Positions 27,051 through 36,133 of a stretch of DNA of 64,000 bases are shown here, one piece after another. Both the position numbers and the translations under genes were made by a program. The notes beneath the pieces were generated by a model, which saw only the letters and a list, made by a program, of their open reading frames with translations, was not told the DNA's origin and made no database searches. The DNA is from Miltoncostaea marina. Lineage in GTDB: Bacteria > Actinomycetota > Thermoleophilia > Miltoncostaeales > Miltoncostaeaceae. The stretch is from NCBI RefSeq assembly GCF_018141525.1, contig NZ_CP064655.1, positions 2,822,501 to 2,886,500 of the forward strand, given 5' to 3'. Position 1 is the stretch's first letter, and every line of letters starts with the position of its first letter.

Positions 27051-28747
27051 CACCCCCGCCCTCCCGGCCCGTGCCCGAGGATCCCTGGGTGACCCTCGGC
27101 CTCGCCGCCGTGGGGGCCGTCATCGTCGCCGGCGGCCTCGTGTGGGGCGTCGGCTGTCTCGCCGGGGCGACCTTCGGTTCCGGGGTCCCCGAGGCGGGGC
27201 TCTCGGAGATGCCTGGCGTGCTCGCGCGCCTCCCCGAGCGCCTCGCTGACCCCGGCTCGGCCTGGCCCGCGCCCGACCGGGCGCGACTGCCGGGCCCGGT
27301 CGGCTTCTACGGCGCGCTCGCCCTCGCGGCTGCAGCGGCGTCGATCTTGTCCATGGCGGGTGTGTCCCTCGCCCGTCGAGCCGGTCTGGAGCCCGTGCCT
27401 CGCCGACAGGCCCAGGGTGCGCGCTGGGCGCGGACGTGCGACCTCCGCGGTCTCATCGTGAGCCGCCCCCAGCCGGGCCGGCTCACGCTGGGGCGGATAG
27501 GGGCTGCGCTGGTGGCGACTGAGGCACGAGCGAGCACGCTCGTTGTTGGCCCGAGCCAGTCGGGCAAGACCGCCGGACTGGCGATCCCCGCGATCCTCGA
27601 GGCCGCCGGATCGGTCGTGGCCGTGTCCGTGAAGCGGGACCTGCTCGACCACACCCTGGCGGCGCGGCGCGCCCGCGGCGAGGTGCTGATCTACGACCCG
27701 ACCGGCGCGGCGCGACTCGACGACGAGGGGCTCGTCGGATGGGATCCGGTCGCCTCGTGCGCGGAATGGCCCGAGGCCCGCCGGATCGCCCACAACCTGA
27801 CGAGCGCCCAGGGGGCGGCCGGCGGACGCGACGCGGAGTTCTGGCTGCAGCTGGCGGCCAAGCTGATCGCACCGCTACTCCTCGCCGCCGCCGGCCGCGA
27901 CGGCGGCTCGATGCGGGACGTGGTCGGCTGGCTCGACTCGGGCGAGCAGACGGCAGTCAGCCGCATCCTCGTGGAGCTCGGCGAGCCGGACGCGCACGCC
28001 GCCTTTGTCGCGACCTGCCGCCGGGAGGAGCGGACGCTCTCGTCGGTCTACGCGACCGCCGAGGCCGTGCTCGCCCCCTTCTCCGATCCCGCCGTCCTGC
28101 GGAGCACCACCCTGCCGCAGATCGACCCGCATGCGGTCCTCGACGGAGCGAGCACGCTCTATGTGGTCGCCCCCGCCAAGGACCAGGAGCGCCTCGCCCC
28201 GCTCTTCGCCGGGCTCATCGAGCACATCGTCGACGCCGCCTACGCCCGGGCTGCCGCGGGGCGCCCGTGCGAGCCCTCGCTGCTCCTCGTGCTCGACGAG
28301 GCGGCCAACACGGCCCCGATCCGCAACCTGCCTCAGATCGCCGCGACGGCCGCCGGGCAGGGCATCCAGGTGGTGAGCGTCTTCCAGGACCTCGCCCAGG
28401 CCCGGGGACGCTACGGCGAGGCCGCCGACACGATCCTCGCCAACCACCGGGCCAAGCTCTTCCTGTCGGGCATCAGCGACGCACGCACCCTCGACTACCT
28501 CGGCCGGGCGCTCGGCGAGGAGGAGGTCGGCTACGAGAGCCACACCCGGGGCGAGCACGGATCCGCAAGCCGCACCCGGGGGACGCGCCAGACGCGGCTG
28601 GCACCCGCCAACGCCGTGCGGGGGATTCCGCCGGGCGAGGCGATCCTCGTCTACGGGCACCTGCCGCCGGCGCGCCTGGCGCTACGGCCCTGGTACCGCG
28701 ACCGGGCCCTGCGCCGGGCGGCGAGAACCGCTGAGACGACAGGTTGA
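27047..28747 (+). CDS. traG: VirD4/TraG-type coupling protein
   Basis: The 566-residue protein has two N-terminal transmembrane helices (about 15-40 and 86-107) and then the coupling ATPase domain. Walker A is GPSQSGKT (about 166-173) and Walker B is LLLVLDEAAN (about 412-421). Motifs typical of TraG follow (VVSVFQDLAQARGRYG; ANHRAKLFLSGISDARTLDYLG). It recruits the relaxosome and pumps DNA into the type IV channel. The GTG start overlaps the previous stop; the stop overlaps a TTG that opens the ArdC remnant. Confidence 0.92.
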   Translation: MTPPPSRPVPEDPWVTLGLAAVGAVIVAGGLVWGVGCLAGATFGSGVPEAGLSEMPGVLARLPERLADPGSAWPAPDRARLPGPVGFYGALALAAAAASILSMAGVSLARRAGLEPVPRRQAQGARWARTCDLRGLIVSRPQPGRLTLGRIGAALVATEARASTLVVGPSQSGKTAGLAIPAILEAAGSVVAVSVKRDLLDHTLAARRARGEVLIYDPTGAARLDDEGLVGWDPVASCAEWPEARRIAHNLTSAQGAAGGRDAEFWLQLAAKLIAPLLLAAAGRDGGSMRDVVGWLDSGEQTAVSRILVELGEPDAHAAFVATCRREERTLSSVYATAEAVLAPFSDPAVLRSTTLPQIDPHAVLDGASTLYVVAPAKDQERLAPLFAGLIEHIVDAAYARAAAGRPCEPSLLLVLDEAANTAPIRNLPQIAATAAGQGIQVVSVFQDLAQARGRYGEAADTILANHRAKLFLSGISDARTLDYLGRALGEEEVGYESHTRGEHGSASRTRGTRQTRLAPANAVRGIPPGEAILVYGHLPPARLALRPWYRDRALRRAARTAETTG

Positions 28748-29019
28748 CCGAGCCACCCCCCGAGGCCGGCCGTCGCCGGGCCGAGGCGCGCCGCGAGGAG
28801 GCCCGCGCCCGCTTCGAGGCGGCCTGCGAGGAGCTCCGAAGCTCAGAGGGCTGGCAGCGCTTCGCGAAGGCGCGGGCGCTTCTTCGTGGCTAGTCGCTCA
28901 CGAACACGCTCCTGATCCTCTCCCAGCGACCCGACGCAACCACCGTCGCCAGCTACCGCCGCTGGATCGCGCTCGGGCGCCAGGTGCGCCGGGGAGAGCA
29001 GGCCCTGCGCATCTAGAGG
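28744..29019 (+). pseudogene. ArdC-like antirestriction/ssDNA-binding protein, N-terminal remnant
   Basis: From a TTG overlapping the traG stop the frame reads a helical lead (AEARREEARARFEAACEEL). It then gives the ArdC N-terminal hallmark SLTNTLLILSQRPDATTVAS ... IALGRQVRRGEQALRI. A TAG stands at 28891-28893 where the family has Tyr before SLTN, and a second TAG at 29014-29016 sits beside the left end of an IS21 fragment. ArdC proteins protect incoming ssDNA during conjugation. The gene was probably cut by the insertion and is dead. Confidence 0.75.
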
Positions 29020-29495
29020 TGTTGATGCCGGCCGCCCAATACTGCACCGGAATCGTGCAGCGAAAAGTGCACCACCCGCCGCGTAGGTGATCGCGCCCTG
29101 GCCCCCGAAGCCGGGCTCGTCAACCGCGACGAGCGAGGGGGTGCGGAGGTGCGTCAGGCGATGGAGTGGGCGAAGGTCAGGGAGCTGGCGGCCGACGGCG
29201 TCTCCCAACGCCAGATCGCCGAGCGGCCTTCGATGAACCGGCGCACGGTCGCGCGGCTCGCGGCAAGCGGCGAGCCGCCGCGCTGCCGCAGAGAACCCGC
29301 CGGCTCGGCCGTCGATGCTCATGAGCCCCTGATGCGCGAGGTGCTCGCCGAATGGCCCCGGATCGGCGCGCCGCGCATGACGCAGATCCTGCGAGCCCAC
29401 GGCTACGAGGGCTCGGAGCAGGTCGTGCGCCGGCGCCTTGCCGAGCTGCGCCCGCCGCCCGTGCGACCGGCTCAGCGCACCGGCTACGCCACGGC
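29020..29495 (+). mobile_element. IS21-family left end with istA N-terminal fragment
   Basis: A terminal-like sequence TGTTGATGCCGG begins at 29020, with repeated TGCACC/GTGCA units (29043-29074). An ORF from 29149 gives an IstA N-terminus: the helix-turn-helix DGVSQRQIAERPSMNRRTVARL and GAPRMTQILRAHGYEGSEQVVRRRLAEL. It stops matching at about 29495, before the catalytic DDE core, where multicopper-oxidase sequence takes over in another frame. The transposase is therefore inactive, and no matching right end is seen nearby. Confidence 0.8.
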
Positions 29496-29863
29496 ACGAT
29501 CGTGGTCACCCGACCCGAGGACACATCTCCCGACCGCGAGTTCGTCGTCTACTTCGCGCACCACGGCGGCCTCGACACGATCACTGGGCGGGCATTCATC
29601 GGCAACACCCCGACGTCCCCGGCCCGGGTCGGAGAGCTCATCCAGTGGAACGTGCTCACGATCGGCGACCTCTTCCACACCTTCCACATCCACGGCCACC
29701 GCTGGCTGCGTCACGGCGTTCCTGTCGATTCGGAGGGCTCGGTCCCTCGAGCACGCTCCGGGTGCGGTTTCGCGAAGCCGAGCCAGGGACCTGGTACTAC
29801 CGCTGCCACGTCGAATGGCTCATGCGCAACTGGATGATCGGGCTGTACCGGGTAAGCCGCTGA
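29490..29863 (+). pseudogene. Multicopper oxidase, C-terminal fragment with frameshift
   Basis: This fragment begins GTIVVTRPEDTSPDREFVV and contains the copper-ligand pattern TFHIHGHRWL. After a frame change it ends AEPGTWYYRCHVEWLMRNWMIG, i.e. the HCH type 1/3 motif of laccase-like enzymes. The frame changes in the GGG at 29735-29737; one extra G would restore DSEGLGPSSTLRV. The N-terminal two thirds are absent, joined directly to the istA fragment. A copper-oxidase gene was lost here. Confidence 0.75.
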
Positions 29864-30025
29864 TCTTCGAGCGGCCCGCCGGCAGCGCCCGGCTTTCCGG
29901 AGTCGCCAGCGCGGCTCGGGCCACGCGGGCGTCGAGGCGGTCAGCGACTGGCGCAGTTCACGAGCCCTCCATGACCGACCAGGCGCCTATCCCGCGCGCT
30001 ACCAAGCCGTCGACCCTCGCATGCA

Positions 30026-30955
30026 CTATTCGGATGGCTCGCTCGAGCACTGCTCGAGTGGCTCCAGCGCAATCGGCTCACCGCCGGTGTGGTCAATCTG
30101 CAGTGTGGTGTGCTCGATCCCGAACTCGTCCCGCAGCACTCGCTCGAGCTCTCGGCGCCGCCGGTGACAGTCCTCCTGGCGGCCGACGAGGACATGGGCC
30201 GACAGCGCCGGGAAACCGGAGGTGATCGTCCAGACGTGCAGGTCATGCACTTCCCGCACACCGTCCACCCGCGCCATCCGCCGGCCTAGCGTCTCGAGAT
30301 CCATGCCTCGCGGCGTGCCCTCCAGGAGGATGTGCACCGAATCGCGCAGGATCGTCCACGAGCTGGCGAGCACGAGCACCCCGATCACGACGCTGATAAG
30401 CGGGTCGATCGGCCGCCAACCGGTGAGGAGAATGACGACCGCGGCGGCGATGACGCCCACGGAGCCGAGCAGGTCGGCCAGGACATGGCGCACGGCGGCG
30501 GAGACGTTGAGGCTCTCCTCCGCGCTTCCGTGGAGGATTCGGAGGGCGACCACATTGATCAGCAGGCCGAGGACCGCCACGACCAGCATCCAACCCCCGA
30601 GAATCTCCGGGGGGTCGTCGAAGCGTTGGTAAGCCTCGAAGAAGATCCAGAGAGCGACGGCGACCAACGTGAGCCCGTTGACGAGCGCAGCGAGGATCTC
30701 CGCGCGCTTGTAGCCGAACGTCCGCGTGGGCGTCGGAGGGCGCCGTGCCAGCCAAATGGCCCCGAGCGCCAGCCCGAGCGATGCCGCGTCGCTGAACATG
30801 TGCGCAGCGTCGGCAAGCAAGGCGAGACTGTTGGTGAGAAGTCCGCCTACGATCTCGGCCAACATGAACGTCGCGATGAGCGCCAGCGCGATCGCGAGAG
30901 CGCGCCTGCTCCCGACGCGAGCGTCCGCATGAGCCTGTCCGTGGTCGTGTCCCAC
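30026..30955 (-). CDS. czcD: Cation diffusion facilitator (Zn/Cd/Co exporter, CzcD-like)
   Basis: The 309-residue protein has six transmembrane helices and the CDF zinc site: ALLADAAHMFSDAASLGL in TM2 (two Asp and His) and RHVLADLLGSVGV in TM5 (H and D). The N-terminus is His-rich (GHDHGQAHAD), and the C-terminal cytoplasmic domain holds VHDLHVWTITSG. It exchanges cytosolic Zn2+/Cd2+ for protons. The GTG at 30955 is preceded by AAGGAAG; a longer ORF upstream lacks such a site. Confidence 0.92.
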   Translation of the reverse strand: MGHDHGQAHADARVGSRRALAIALALIATFMLAEIVGGLLTNSLALLADAAHMFSDAASLGLALGAIWLARRPPTPTRTFGYKRAEILAALVNGLTLVAVALWIFFEAYQRFDDPPEILGGWMLVVAVLGLLINVVALRILHGSAEESLNVSAAVRHVLADLLGSVGVIAAAVVILLTGWRPIDPLISVVIGVLVLASSWTILRDSVHILLEGTPRGMDLETLGRRMARVDGVREVHDLHVWTITSGFPALSAHVLVGRQEDCHRRRRELERVLRDEFGIEHTTLQIDHTGGEPIALEPLEQCSSEPSE

Positions 30956-31164
30956 GTGAGCTTCCTTCCCTGATTCCTGGGGCACTCCCCCTACGAGCGC
31001 CCGCCGGAACTCACCGTGTCTGATCGCTCCCATGGCGGCCGCCCATGCCGGTGGCGCGGCTTCCCCCGCCGCCCGCTATCGGGTTGGGCTCACCTCGATC
31101 GAACCATCTGCGCACGTCACCGCCGGGGACGCAGGGGACGGTACGACGTCATCTCCAAACCGCT

Positions 31165-32169
31165 CTAATCGATGCCGGGGCGCGTGCGCACCGGGATGCC
31201 GTGGGCCCGCGCAAGCGCTCCGCCGCTACCCGCGCGAATCGCCTCGGCGACTCGGGCGGGGTCGAGCCCCGCCTCGATGAGGCGCTGACGCAGCTCGCCC
31301 TCGCGCGCTTGGCGGAAGAATAGGTACGTGATGGCGCCGAACGCGAGCAGGCAGTGCAGTACCATCATCACGGTGCCCGCGTTGGCCTGGTCTTCGAGCG
31401 GGTCGAATCCCCAGGCCAACGCGGCGGCGGCGTGCGACTCGTAGAACGCCGTGCCGGAGAACCAGTAGACGTTCGCGATGAACAGCCCGAGCGTCCAGAC
31501 GCCGTTCATGTAGCCGCCCTTCCAGCCGGTGGTGAACCAGGCCGGGGCGGGGATGGACTCGACGACCGGCGCCCAGAGCAGCAGGCCGAAGAGCACGAAG
31601 CTGAACTGCTGGACGATCCAGAGCGCACCGCTCTGCAGAACCGCATGGTGCACTGGCGGCAGGAGCCACACGACCGTGCTGAGCGCCCACACGGTGTACG
31701 CCACCGCCGGATGCTGGAGGCGCTGCAGGCGGCGCAGGCCCGTCGGGCCCACGAGGCCGGTCGCGAAGTCGCGCGGAAGCCCGAGCAACAGGAGCAGCGG
31801 CGCCACCGCGCCGATCAGCGTGTGCTGCAGCATGTGCGCGGCGAGCAGCCCCTGTTGGGCCATGCCGCCGAGCGGCGAGACGACCGAGGCGAGGATGATC
31901 GCCAGGCCGGCGTAGAAGCTCGCCCGGCGACGCCCCGTCACTCCGCCGACCCGATGGACCCGCAGAGCGTAGAGCGCTCCGACGATCAGAACGGCGGAGA
32001 TTTCCACCGGCGGAACGGCCCACAACTCCGAGATGTCGGTCATCGAGTCCGCCGAGGGCCCCGTGTGCCCGGTGTGATAGGCTTTTCGGCCCGCGAGCGC
32101 GGTCAGCGCGATTGCCAGCGCGAGAAAGCCCGCCGCGGCCATCAGCAGCAGTGGACGCTTCGTGTTCAC
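31165..32169 (-). CDS. ctaG: CtaG/caa3-type cytochrome c oxidase assembly protein
   Basis: This 334-residue polytopic protein has about seven transmembrane segments and the caa3_CtaG features: AAHMLQHTLIGAVAPLLLLLG near residue 112, PPVHHAVLQSG, and TVMMVLHCLLAFGAI. The HMLQH and HH histidines are candidate copper ligands. The family inserts copper into haem-copper oxidases or has a general membrane copper role. It stands among metal-resistance genes, which favours copper handling. GTG start at 32169. Confidence 0.85.
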   Translation of the reverse strand: MNTKRPLLLMAAAGFLALAIALTALAGRKAYHTGHTGPSADSMTDISELWAVPPVEISAVLIVGALYALRVHRVGGVTGRRRASFYAGLAIILASVVSPLGGMAQQGLLAAHMLQHTLIGAVAPLLLLLGLPRDFATGLVGPTGLRRLQRLQHPAVAYTVWALSTVVWLLPPVHHAVLQSGALWIVQQFSFVLFGLLLWAPVVESIPAPAWFTTGWKGGYMNGVWTLGLFIANVYWFSGTAFYESHAAAALAWGFDPLEDQANAGTVMMVLHCLLAFGAITYLFFRQAREGELRQRLIEAGLDPARVAEAIRAGSGGALARAHGIPVRTRPGID

Positions 32170-32350
32170 GGCTCGCGCATGCCCCGAACGTCGTCGAACC
32201 GCTCAGCGCCTCGTCCATCGGCGGAACCTATGGGCGCCGGGGGCGACGACCAAGCACGGACGCACCGCGGTGTCATCAGTTCGTCACATCCGCGGGCTGC
32301 CGGCGCGCGCGGCGCCTCGCCATCCTCGTGTCGGTTCGCGGGCGTGCGTG

Positions 32351-32782
32351 CTACCTCATTCCGCGCACGAGCCGGCGCGCGAGCGCGTCTTGAGGCGTCA
32401 CTCGTCCGCCCGAGACGACGAATCCGGCGGTTCCACCCTGCTCCGAGGGCAGGAGGCGCACGCGGGCGGTCACCATGTGGGCGCGTCCGCTCGGGTCCGG
32501 GACGGCGCTCCAGTCGACATCGAGCTCCTGCCCCCGGCGGGCAGCGCCCCGCTGGAGGTCGCCGAGTCCGGGCGCTGCGGCGCGCCGAGCCTGCTCCACG
32601 GCGGCGGAACCGCCTTGGCTAGCAGTCACGATCAGCGAGCTCATCGCCCACGCCGCCATGACGAGCGCCGCGAACGTTGCGAGGCCGACGACCCAGGGGC
32701 GACGTCGCCGCGCAGGCACTCCGGCGCCGGCCGCAGAGGCACCCGCGGGCGGCGTCCGTTCAGCCTCCTCCGCCCCGGCCAC
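32351..32782 (-). CDS. Small single-pass membrane protein, unknown
   Basis: The 143-residue protein has a polar N-terminus, one transmembrane helix (about 33-53: VVGLATFAALVMAAWAMSSL) and an exported domain with DVDWSAVPDPSGRAHMVTARVRL. No cysteines or metal clusters occur. The GTG start shares its first base with the stop TAG of the M23 gene in front of it, so it is co-translated with that gene. No family recognised. Confidence 0.6.
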   Translation of the reverse strand: MAGAEEAERTPPAGASAAGAGVPARRRRPWVVGLATFAALVMAAWAMSSLIVTASQGGSAAVEQARRAAAPGLGDLQRGAARRGQELDVDWSAVPDPSGRAHMVTARVRLLPSEQGGTAGFVVSGGRVTPQDALARRLVRGMR

Positions 32783-33702
32783 TACGCCCGATCGCGGTCG
32801 ACGGCGACAAGGTGTCGGTAGGGGCTCATGGACGTCCAGTTCTGCCGGATCTCGAAGTGCACGTGCGTGGCGCCGTAGCGCGCATCGCCGCTGTTGCCAA
32901 CGGTACCGATGACCTGCCCGGCACTCACCCGTGAGCCGAGCTCGAGGCCTGCGGCAATCCGCTGCATGTGGGCATAGTAGTACTGGATGCCGTCCGCGCG
33001 GCGCAGCCAGAGGTAGATGCCGCCGAGCCCCGTCTCGACGCGCGACAGCTTCGAGACGACGGCGTCGTCGGCCGCGACCAGCGGCGTATGCCGGTCGGCC
33101 CCGATGTCGGTCCCCTCGTGGCTGCCCTGGCTGCGCGGTGCGCCCCAGGTGTCCGAGTACGAGTACTCGCCCCGGACCGGGAAGACCTCGAGCCGGCTGG
33201 TGGTCCGCCCGGCTCGCATCACGGCGCGCGGCGCCGCGGCGGCGGCGCGCACGCGAAGGCCCAGGCGGCGCATCACCCGGGCGTCGGCCACGCCGCTCGC
33301 GCGCAGGCCCAGGCGTCGCTGGAGAGACCGGACCGCGCGTCGCGTGCGCGGGCCGAAGGCGCCGTCGACCGCCACCCGGATGCCGCGGCGCCGGAGCTCG
33401 CGCTGCAGCTCGCGCACCGCCGGACCGCGCGCGCCGAGCCGAAGCGACGGCCCGAGCCGGGGCGCGGGCCTGGCGGCGCGCCGGGTCGTCATGTGCATCG
33501 ATACGGCGGCCACCCGGGCCTCGGTCGGCGCGGGGGCGGCGACGGGGGCGGGACGCGGCGGCGGTGGTGGCGGCAGCTCGGGCGCGCGCTCGGCGGCGCT
33601 CGCGCCGGCCGGGACGGCGGCCATGACGGCCAGCGCGCCGATCCAGCGACGGGCGACGCGGCCGGAGGTCGTTACGGCGCTCGCTCGCTCCACGATGGGC
33701 AC
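32782..33702 (-). CDS. Secreted M23 peptidase with peptidoglycan-binding domain (copy 1)
   Basis: The 306-residue protein has a signal peptide (RWIGALAVMAAVPAGASAAE) and a Pro-rich linker. A PG_binding_1 domain (about 88-150: GARGPAVRELQRELRRRG ... DGAFGPRTRRAVRSLQRRLGL) precedes an M23 domain with zinc ligands in SHEGTDIGAD and HVHFE. It should cleave peptide cross-links. A close paralogue lies at 36134-37018 with the same domain order. Why metal-resistance cargo carries two wall hydrolases is unclear. Confidence 0.88.
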   Translation of the reverse strand: MPIVERASAVTTSGRVARRWIGALAVMAAVPAGASAAERAPELPPPPPPRPAPVAAPAPTEARVAAVSMHMTTRRAARPAPRLGPSLRLGARGPAVRELQRELRRRGIRVAVDGAFGPRTRRAVRSLQRRLGLRASGVADARVMRRLGLRVRAAAAAPRAVMRAGRTTSRLEVFPVRGEYSYSDTWGAPRSQGSHEGTDIGADRHTPLVAADDAVVSKLSRVETGLGGIYLWLRRADGIQYYYAHMQRIAAGLELGSRVSAGQVIGTVGNSGDARYGATHVHFEIRQNWTSMSPYRHLVAVDRDRA

Positions 33703-33859
33703 TCCTCTCCGGCCCGGGGCACGCGGCCACGGGCTCCTCGCTTGCCGGGTGGGCAGACCCCGGCTACGCTGGCCAGGCTAGAGGCGTCCCGCCGCCGCGC
33801 CAACGACGAGCGGTCCGCAACTTCATCGCTTCGTCACACGGTCCGGCGAGGAGGCCCGC

Positions 33860-34444
33860 GTGCGCCGAGATGTACCGCCGGCGGCCGGGGGCAGCGGAGC
33901 ACGAAGCAAACCCCCGGAGCGCTCGAGCTCGAGCGAGCCCCTTGGGCTTTGGCGAGCCCTGCACGCCCGCGAGAACGTGGTGCTGCTGGGGCCTCCGGGC
34001 ACCGGCAAGACGCACCTGCCGATCGCGATCGCCATCCGGACCTGCCTGGCCGGCCAGCGCGCCCTGTTCGCGACCGCCACCGAGTGGGTGGCGCGCCTGG
34101 GCGACGCCCAGCGCCAGGGCCACCTGGGCGAGGAGATCGCCCGCCTGCAGCGCCATACGCTGCTCGTCGTCGACGAGGTCGGCTACATCCCCTTCGACCC
34201 GGCCGCAGCCAACCTGATCTTCCAGCTGGTGTCGGCCCGCTACGAGCGGGCCTCGATGATCGTGACCTCCAACAAGCCCTTCTCGGCCTGGGGCGAAATC
34301 TTCGGCGACGAGGTAGTGGCCGCCGCGATGATCGACCGGCTCGTGCACCACGCCGAGATCCTCGCCCTGAAGGGCGACAGCTACCGCCTTCGCGACAAGC
34401 AGATCGCGACCCGGCCGCGGCCGGCGATCGTGGACGAGGGCTGA
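33860..34444 (+). pseudogene. IstB-type transposition ATPase, 5' truncated
   Basis: Matching sequence starts near 33955 (ALHARENVVLLGPPGTGKTH, Walker A). It continues through LLVVDEVGYIPFD (Walker B), ERASMIVTSNKPFSAWGEIFGD and MIDRLVHHAEIL to a normal IstB end. The roughly 90-residue N-terminal domain is replaced by unrelated low-complexity sequence, and no istA precedes it. In IS21 elements IstB helps the IstA transposase. The gene is a remnant. Confidence 0.85.
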
Positions 34445-34515
34445 CCCGGGCCTGTCGGCCCGGCCGCCGGGCCACGCCTGCTCTGCTCGGGGAGCGTCGC
34501 GGCCCGGCGGGCCTG

Positions 34516-34560
34516 GGGGGTCAGTTTTCGACCGTGACTAGGGGGTCCGTTTTCGGCCGT
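34516..34560 (+). repeat. IS21-type right-end repeats
   Basis: Two 20-bp direct repeats of the form GGGGGTCAGTTTTCGACCGT (34516-34535) and GGGGGTCCGTTTTCGGCCGT (34541-34560) have a 25-bp period behind the istB fragment. This is the multiple-terminal-repeat style of IS21 ends. They do not match the TGCACC-type repeats at 29043, so the two fragments come from different IS21 members. Confidence 0.65.
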
Positions 34561-34672
34561 AGGCGACCAGCCATGTCGGTATGGGTCCCGAGCGAGGTCC
34601 AAATCTCGCCGAGTGGGCCAGCCGGCCCAGTGGCAACATCCGTCGCCCGGCCGGTACGGCCAGGCGACCGCC

Positions 34673-35257
34673 TCAACGGCGGGTGGCCGCCGCTGTCAGC
34701 TCCTCCGCCGCGGCCCGCAGCGCGACGGCGACGCGCCGTACGGCCTGCAGGACGTTCGGACGTGCAACCGCGAAGGAAGCGGCGCCCTCAAGCAGGTGGG
34801 CGTCAGCGGACCGCACCGTCCAGCGGACGCTGAGACGCCCCCCGCGCCCGGCCGCGTCGATCGGGATGCGGACCCGTGCGGCGTCCGTCCGCACCAGGCG
34901 CGGCGGCCCGCCCGTGACGTCCTGGCCGTCGAGCCTCGCGCTGGCATCGACCACCTCCGCGAGCGGAGCGGAGTAGCGCACGACGATGACCGACGGCGCC
35001 TGAGCAAGCCGCGCCCCGTCGGGCGGCGACGAGCCCGCGACCTCCGTATGCGCGCTGGCCAAGGCGGGGAGCGCGAGGAGCGCGACGGTTGCGGCTGCGG
35101 CCACAGCGCTCCGCGCGCGGCCGCCCCGTGCAGCGGCGAGGCGCGGCTTCGATGCCGGCCGGTCCGATCGGCGGGCCGGGTCCGCGACCCGGATCGACCG
35201 TGAATGATCGGCTGATTCCGCAGACGCCACCGCCGTCAGGCTGCGGGATCCCAACAT
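34673..35257 (-). CDS. copC: CopC-domain copper-binding exported protein
   Basis: After a hydrophobic export signal (ALLALPALASAH) the mature protein starts with His, as CopC requires for Cu(II). It shows the CopC fold: SSPPDGARLAQAPSVIVVRYSAPL and TVRSADAHLLEGAASF with a second His. A short C-terminal helix follows without a CopD part. The ATG at 35257 gives a 60-residue lead before the signal, so a GTG near 35104 is also possible. It lies behind the SCO1 gene on the same strand. Confidence 0.8.
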   Translation of the reverse strand: MLGSRSLTAVASAESADHSRSIRVADPARRSDRPASKPRLAAARGGRARSAVAAAATVALLALPALASAHTEVAGSSPPDGARLAQAPSVIVVRYSAPLAEVVDASARLDGQDVTGGPPRLVRTDAARVRIPIDAAGRGGRLSVRWTVRSADAHLLEGAASFAVARPNVLQAVRRVAVALRAAAEELTAAATRR

Positions 35258-35336
35258 GGCGCCGGGGCGAGCGGACGACGGTGACTCCGCCGCAACGCCT
35301 CGTAGGGCGACCGGCGAACCGGCGCGATCACCCCGC

Positions 35337-35951
35337 TCATCCGACGAGCGCACGGATCTCCTGTTCGAGGTCGGCGGGGGTGTACGGCACACCCGCCGAG
35401 TAGCGCGCCACCTGACGACCCGCACCATCGACGAAGACGATCGGCGCCGAGTGCACCGACTCGCGCGCGTGGTCCGCGCTGCCGTGGTCATCGGTCTGGG
35501 CCGCCACGCCCCACGCCTTCCAAATCGGCTCCAACTGGGTCCGTGTGCCGACCATGTACTGCATGCGGCCCTGCAGGTCGTAGCGCGTCAGGAAGCGCCG
35601 GACGGCGGCAGGGCTGTCGCCTTCTGGATCGACGCTAACCGCGATGACGTCGATCTCCTCTGCCGCCGGGCCGGCCCGGTCGAGCGCCGCGGCGATCTGG
35701 CCGGCGATCAGCATGCACACGTCAGGGCACTCGGTGAACAGGAAGGTCACCATCGCCGGCCGGCCGGCGGGCGATGGCAGGCGGATGGATGATCCGTCGG
35801 CCGCTCGGCCCGTCGTCTTCGGGACCACGGCCGCGGCCTCCTGGACGTCGGCCTGCGATCCGGCCTCGGTCCCGGTCACGCGGGTGAGCCCGATGATCGC
35901 GACGAGCCCCGTCGTCACGGCGAGCGCGATCAACGGGATCAGGAGCCGCAT
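35337..35951 (-). CDS. SCO1/SenC-type copper chaperone
   Basis: This 204-residue membrane-anchored thioredoxin-fold protein has an N-terminal helix (MRLLIPLIALAVTTGL). The copper site is ECPDVC (family CxxxC) plus the distal His in ESVHSAPIVFVD. SCO proteins deliver Cu to the CuA site of oxidases or reduce it. The ORF can start as far up as 36104; the ATG at 35951 keeps the anchor only. Neighbouring copC, ctaG and wall hydrolases suggest a shared copper/envelope function. Confidence 0.88.
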   Translation of the reverse strand: MRLLIPLIALAVTTGLVAIIGLTRVTGTEAGSQADVQEAAAVVPKTTGRAADGSSIRLPSPAGRPAMVTFLFTECPDVCMLIAGQIAAALDRAGPAAEEIDVIAVSVDPEGDSPAAVRRFLTRYDLQGRMQYMVGTRTQLEPIWKAWGVAAQTDDHGSADHARESVHSAPIVFVDGAGRQVARYSAGVPYTPADLEQEIRALVG

Positions 35952-36133
35952 GGGCGGGCGTCCTGCCCTCACGCGGCGGTCTCGTCGCGGTGTTCGCATC
36001 CGGGGCATCTCGTCGTCAACCATAGCCACGTCAATGCGGCGGCTGGGCGCCAAGCCGAGAGCCGGGGTCATCCGTCCCGGCGCGATGATGCGGCCACCCG
36101 CCATCGCGCTCGGCCGGCTCGCGCGGCGACGAC

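Noticed and set aside
28891-29016. TAG codons in the ArdC remnant as sense (recoded) codons
   Set aside because: Only this broken gene has them at conserved sense positions; other genes use TAG as normal stop and an IS cuts the gene.
32351-33730. 459-residue minus-strand frame spanning the M23 gene region
   Set aside because: Only its last 143 residues (from the GTG at 32782) are gene-like; the rest is another frame of the M23 peptidase.
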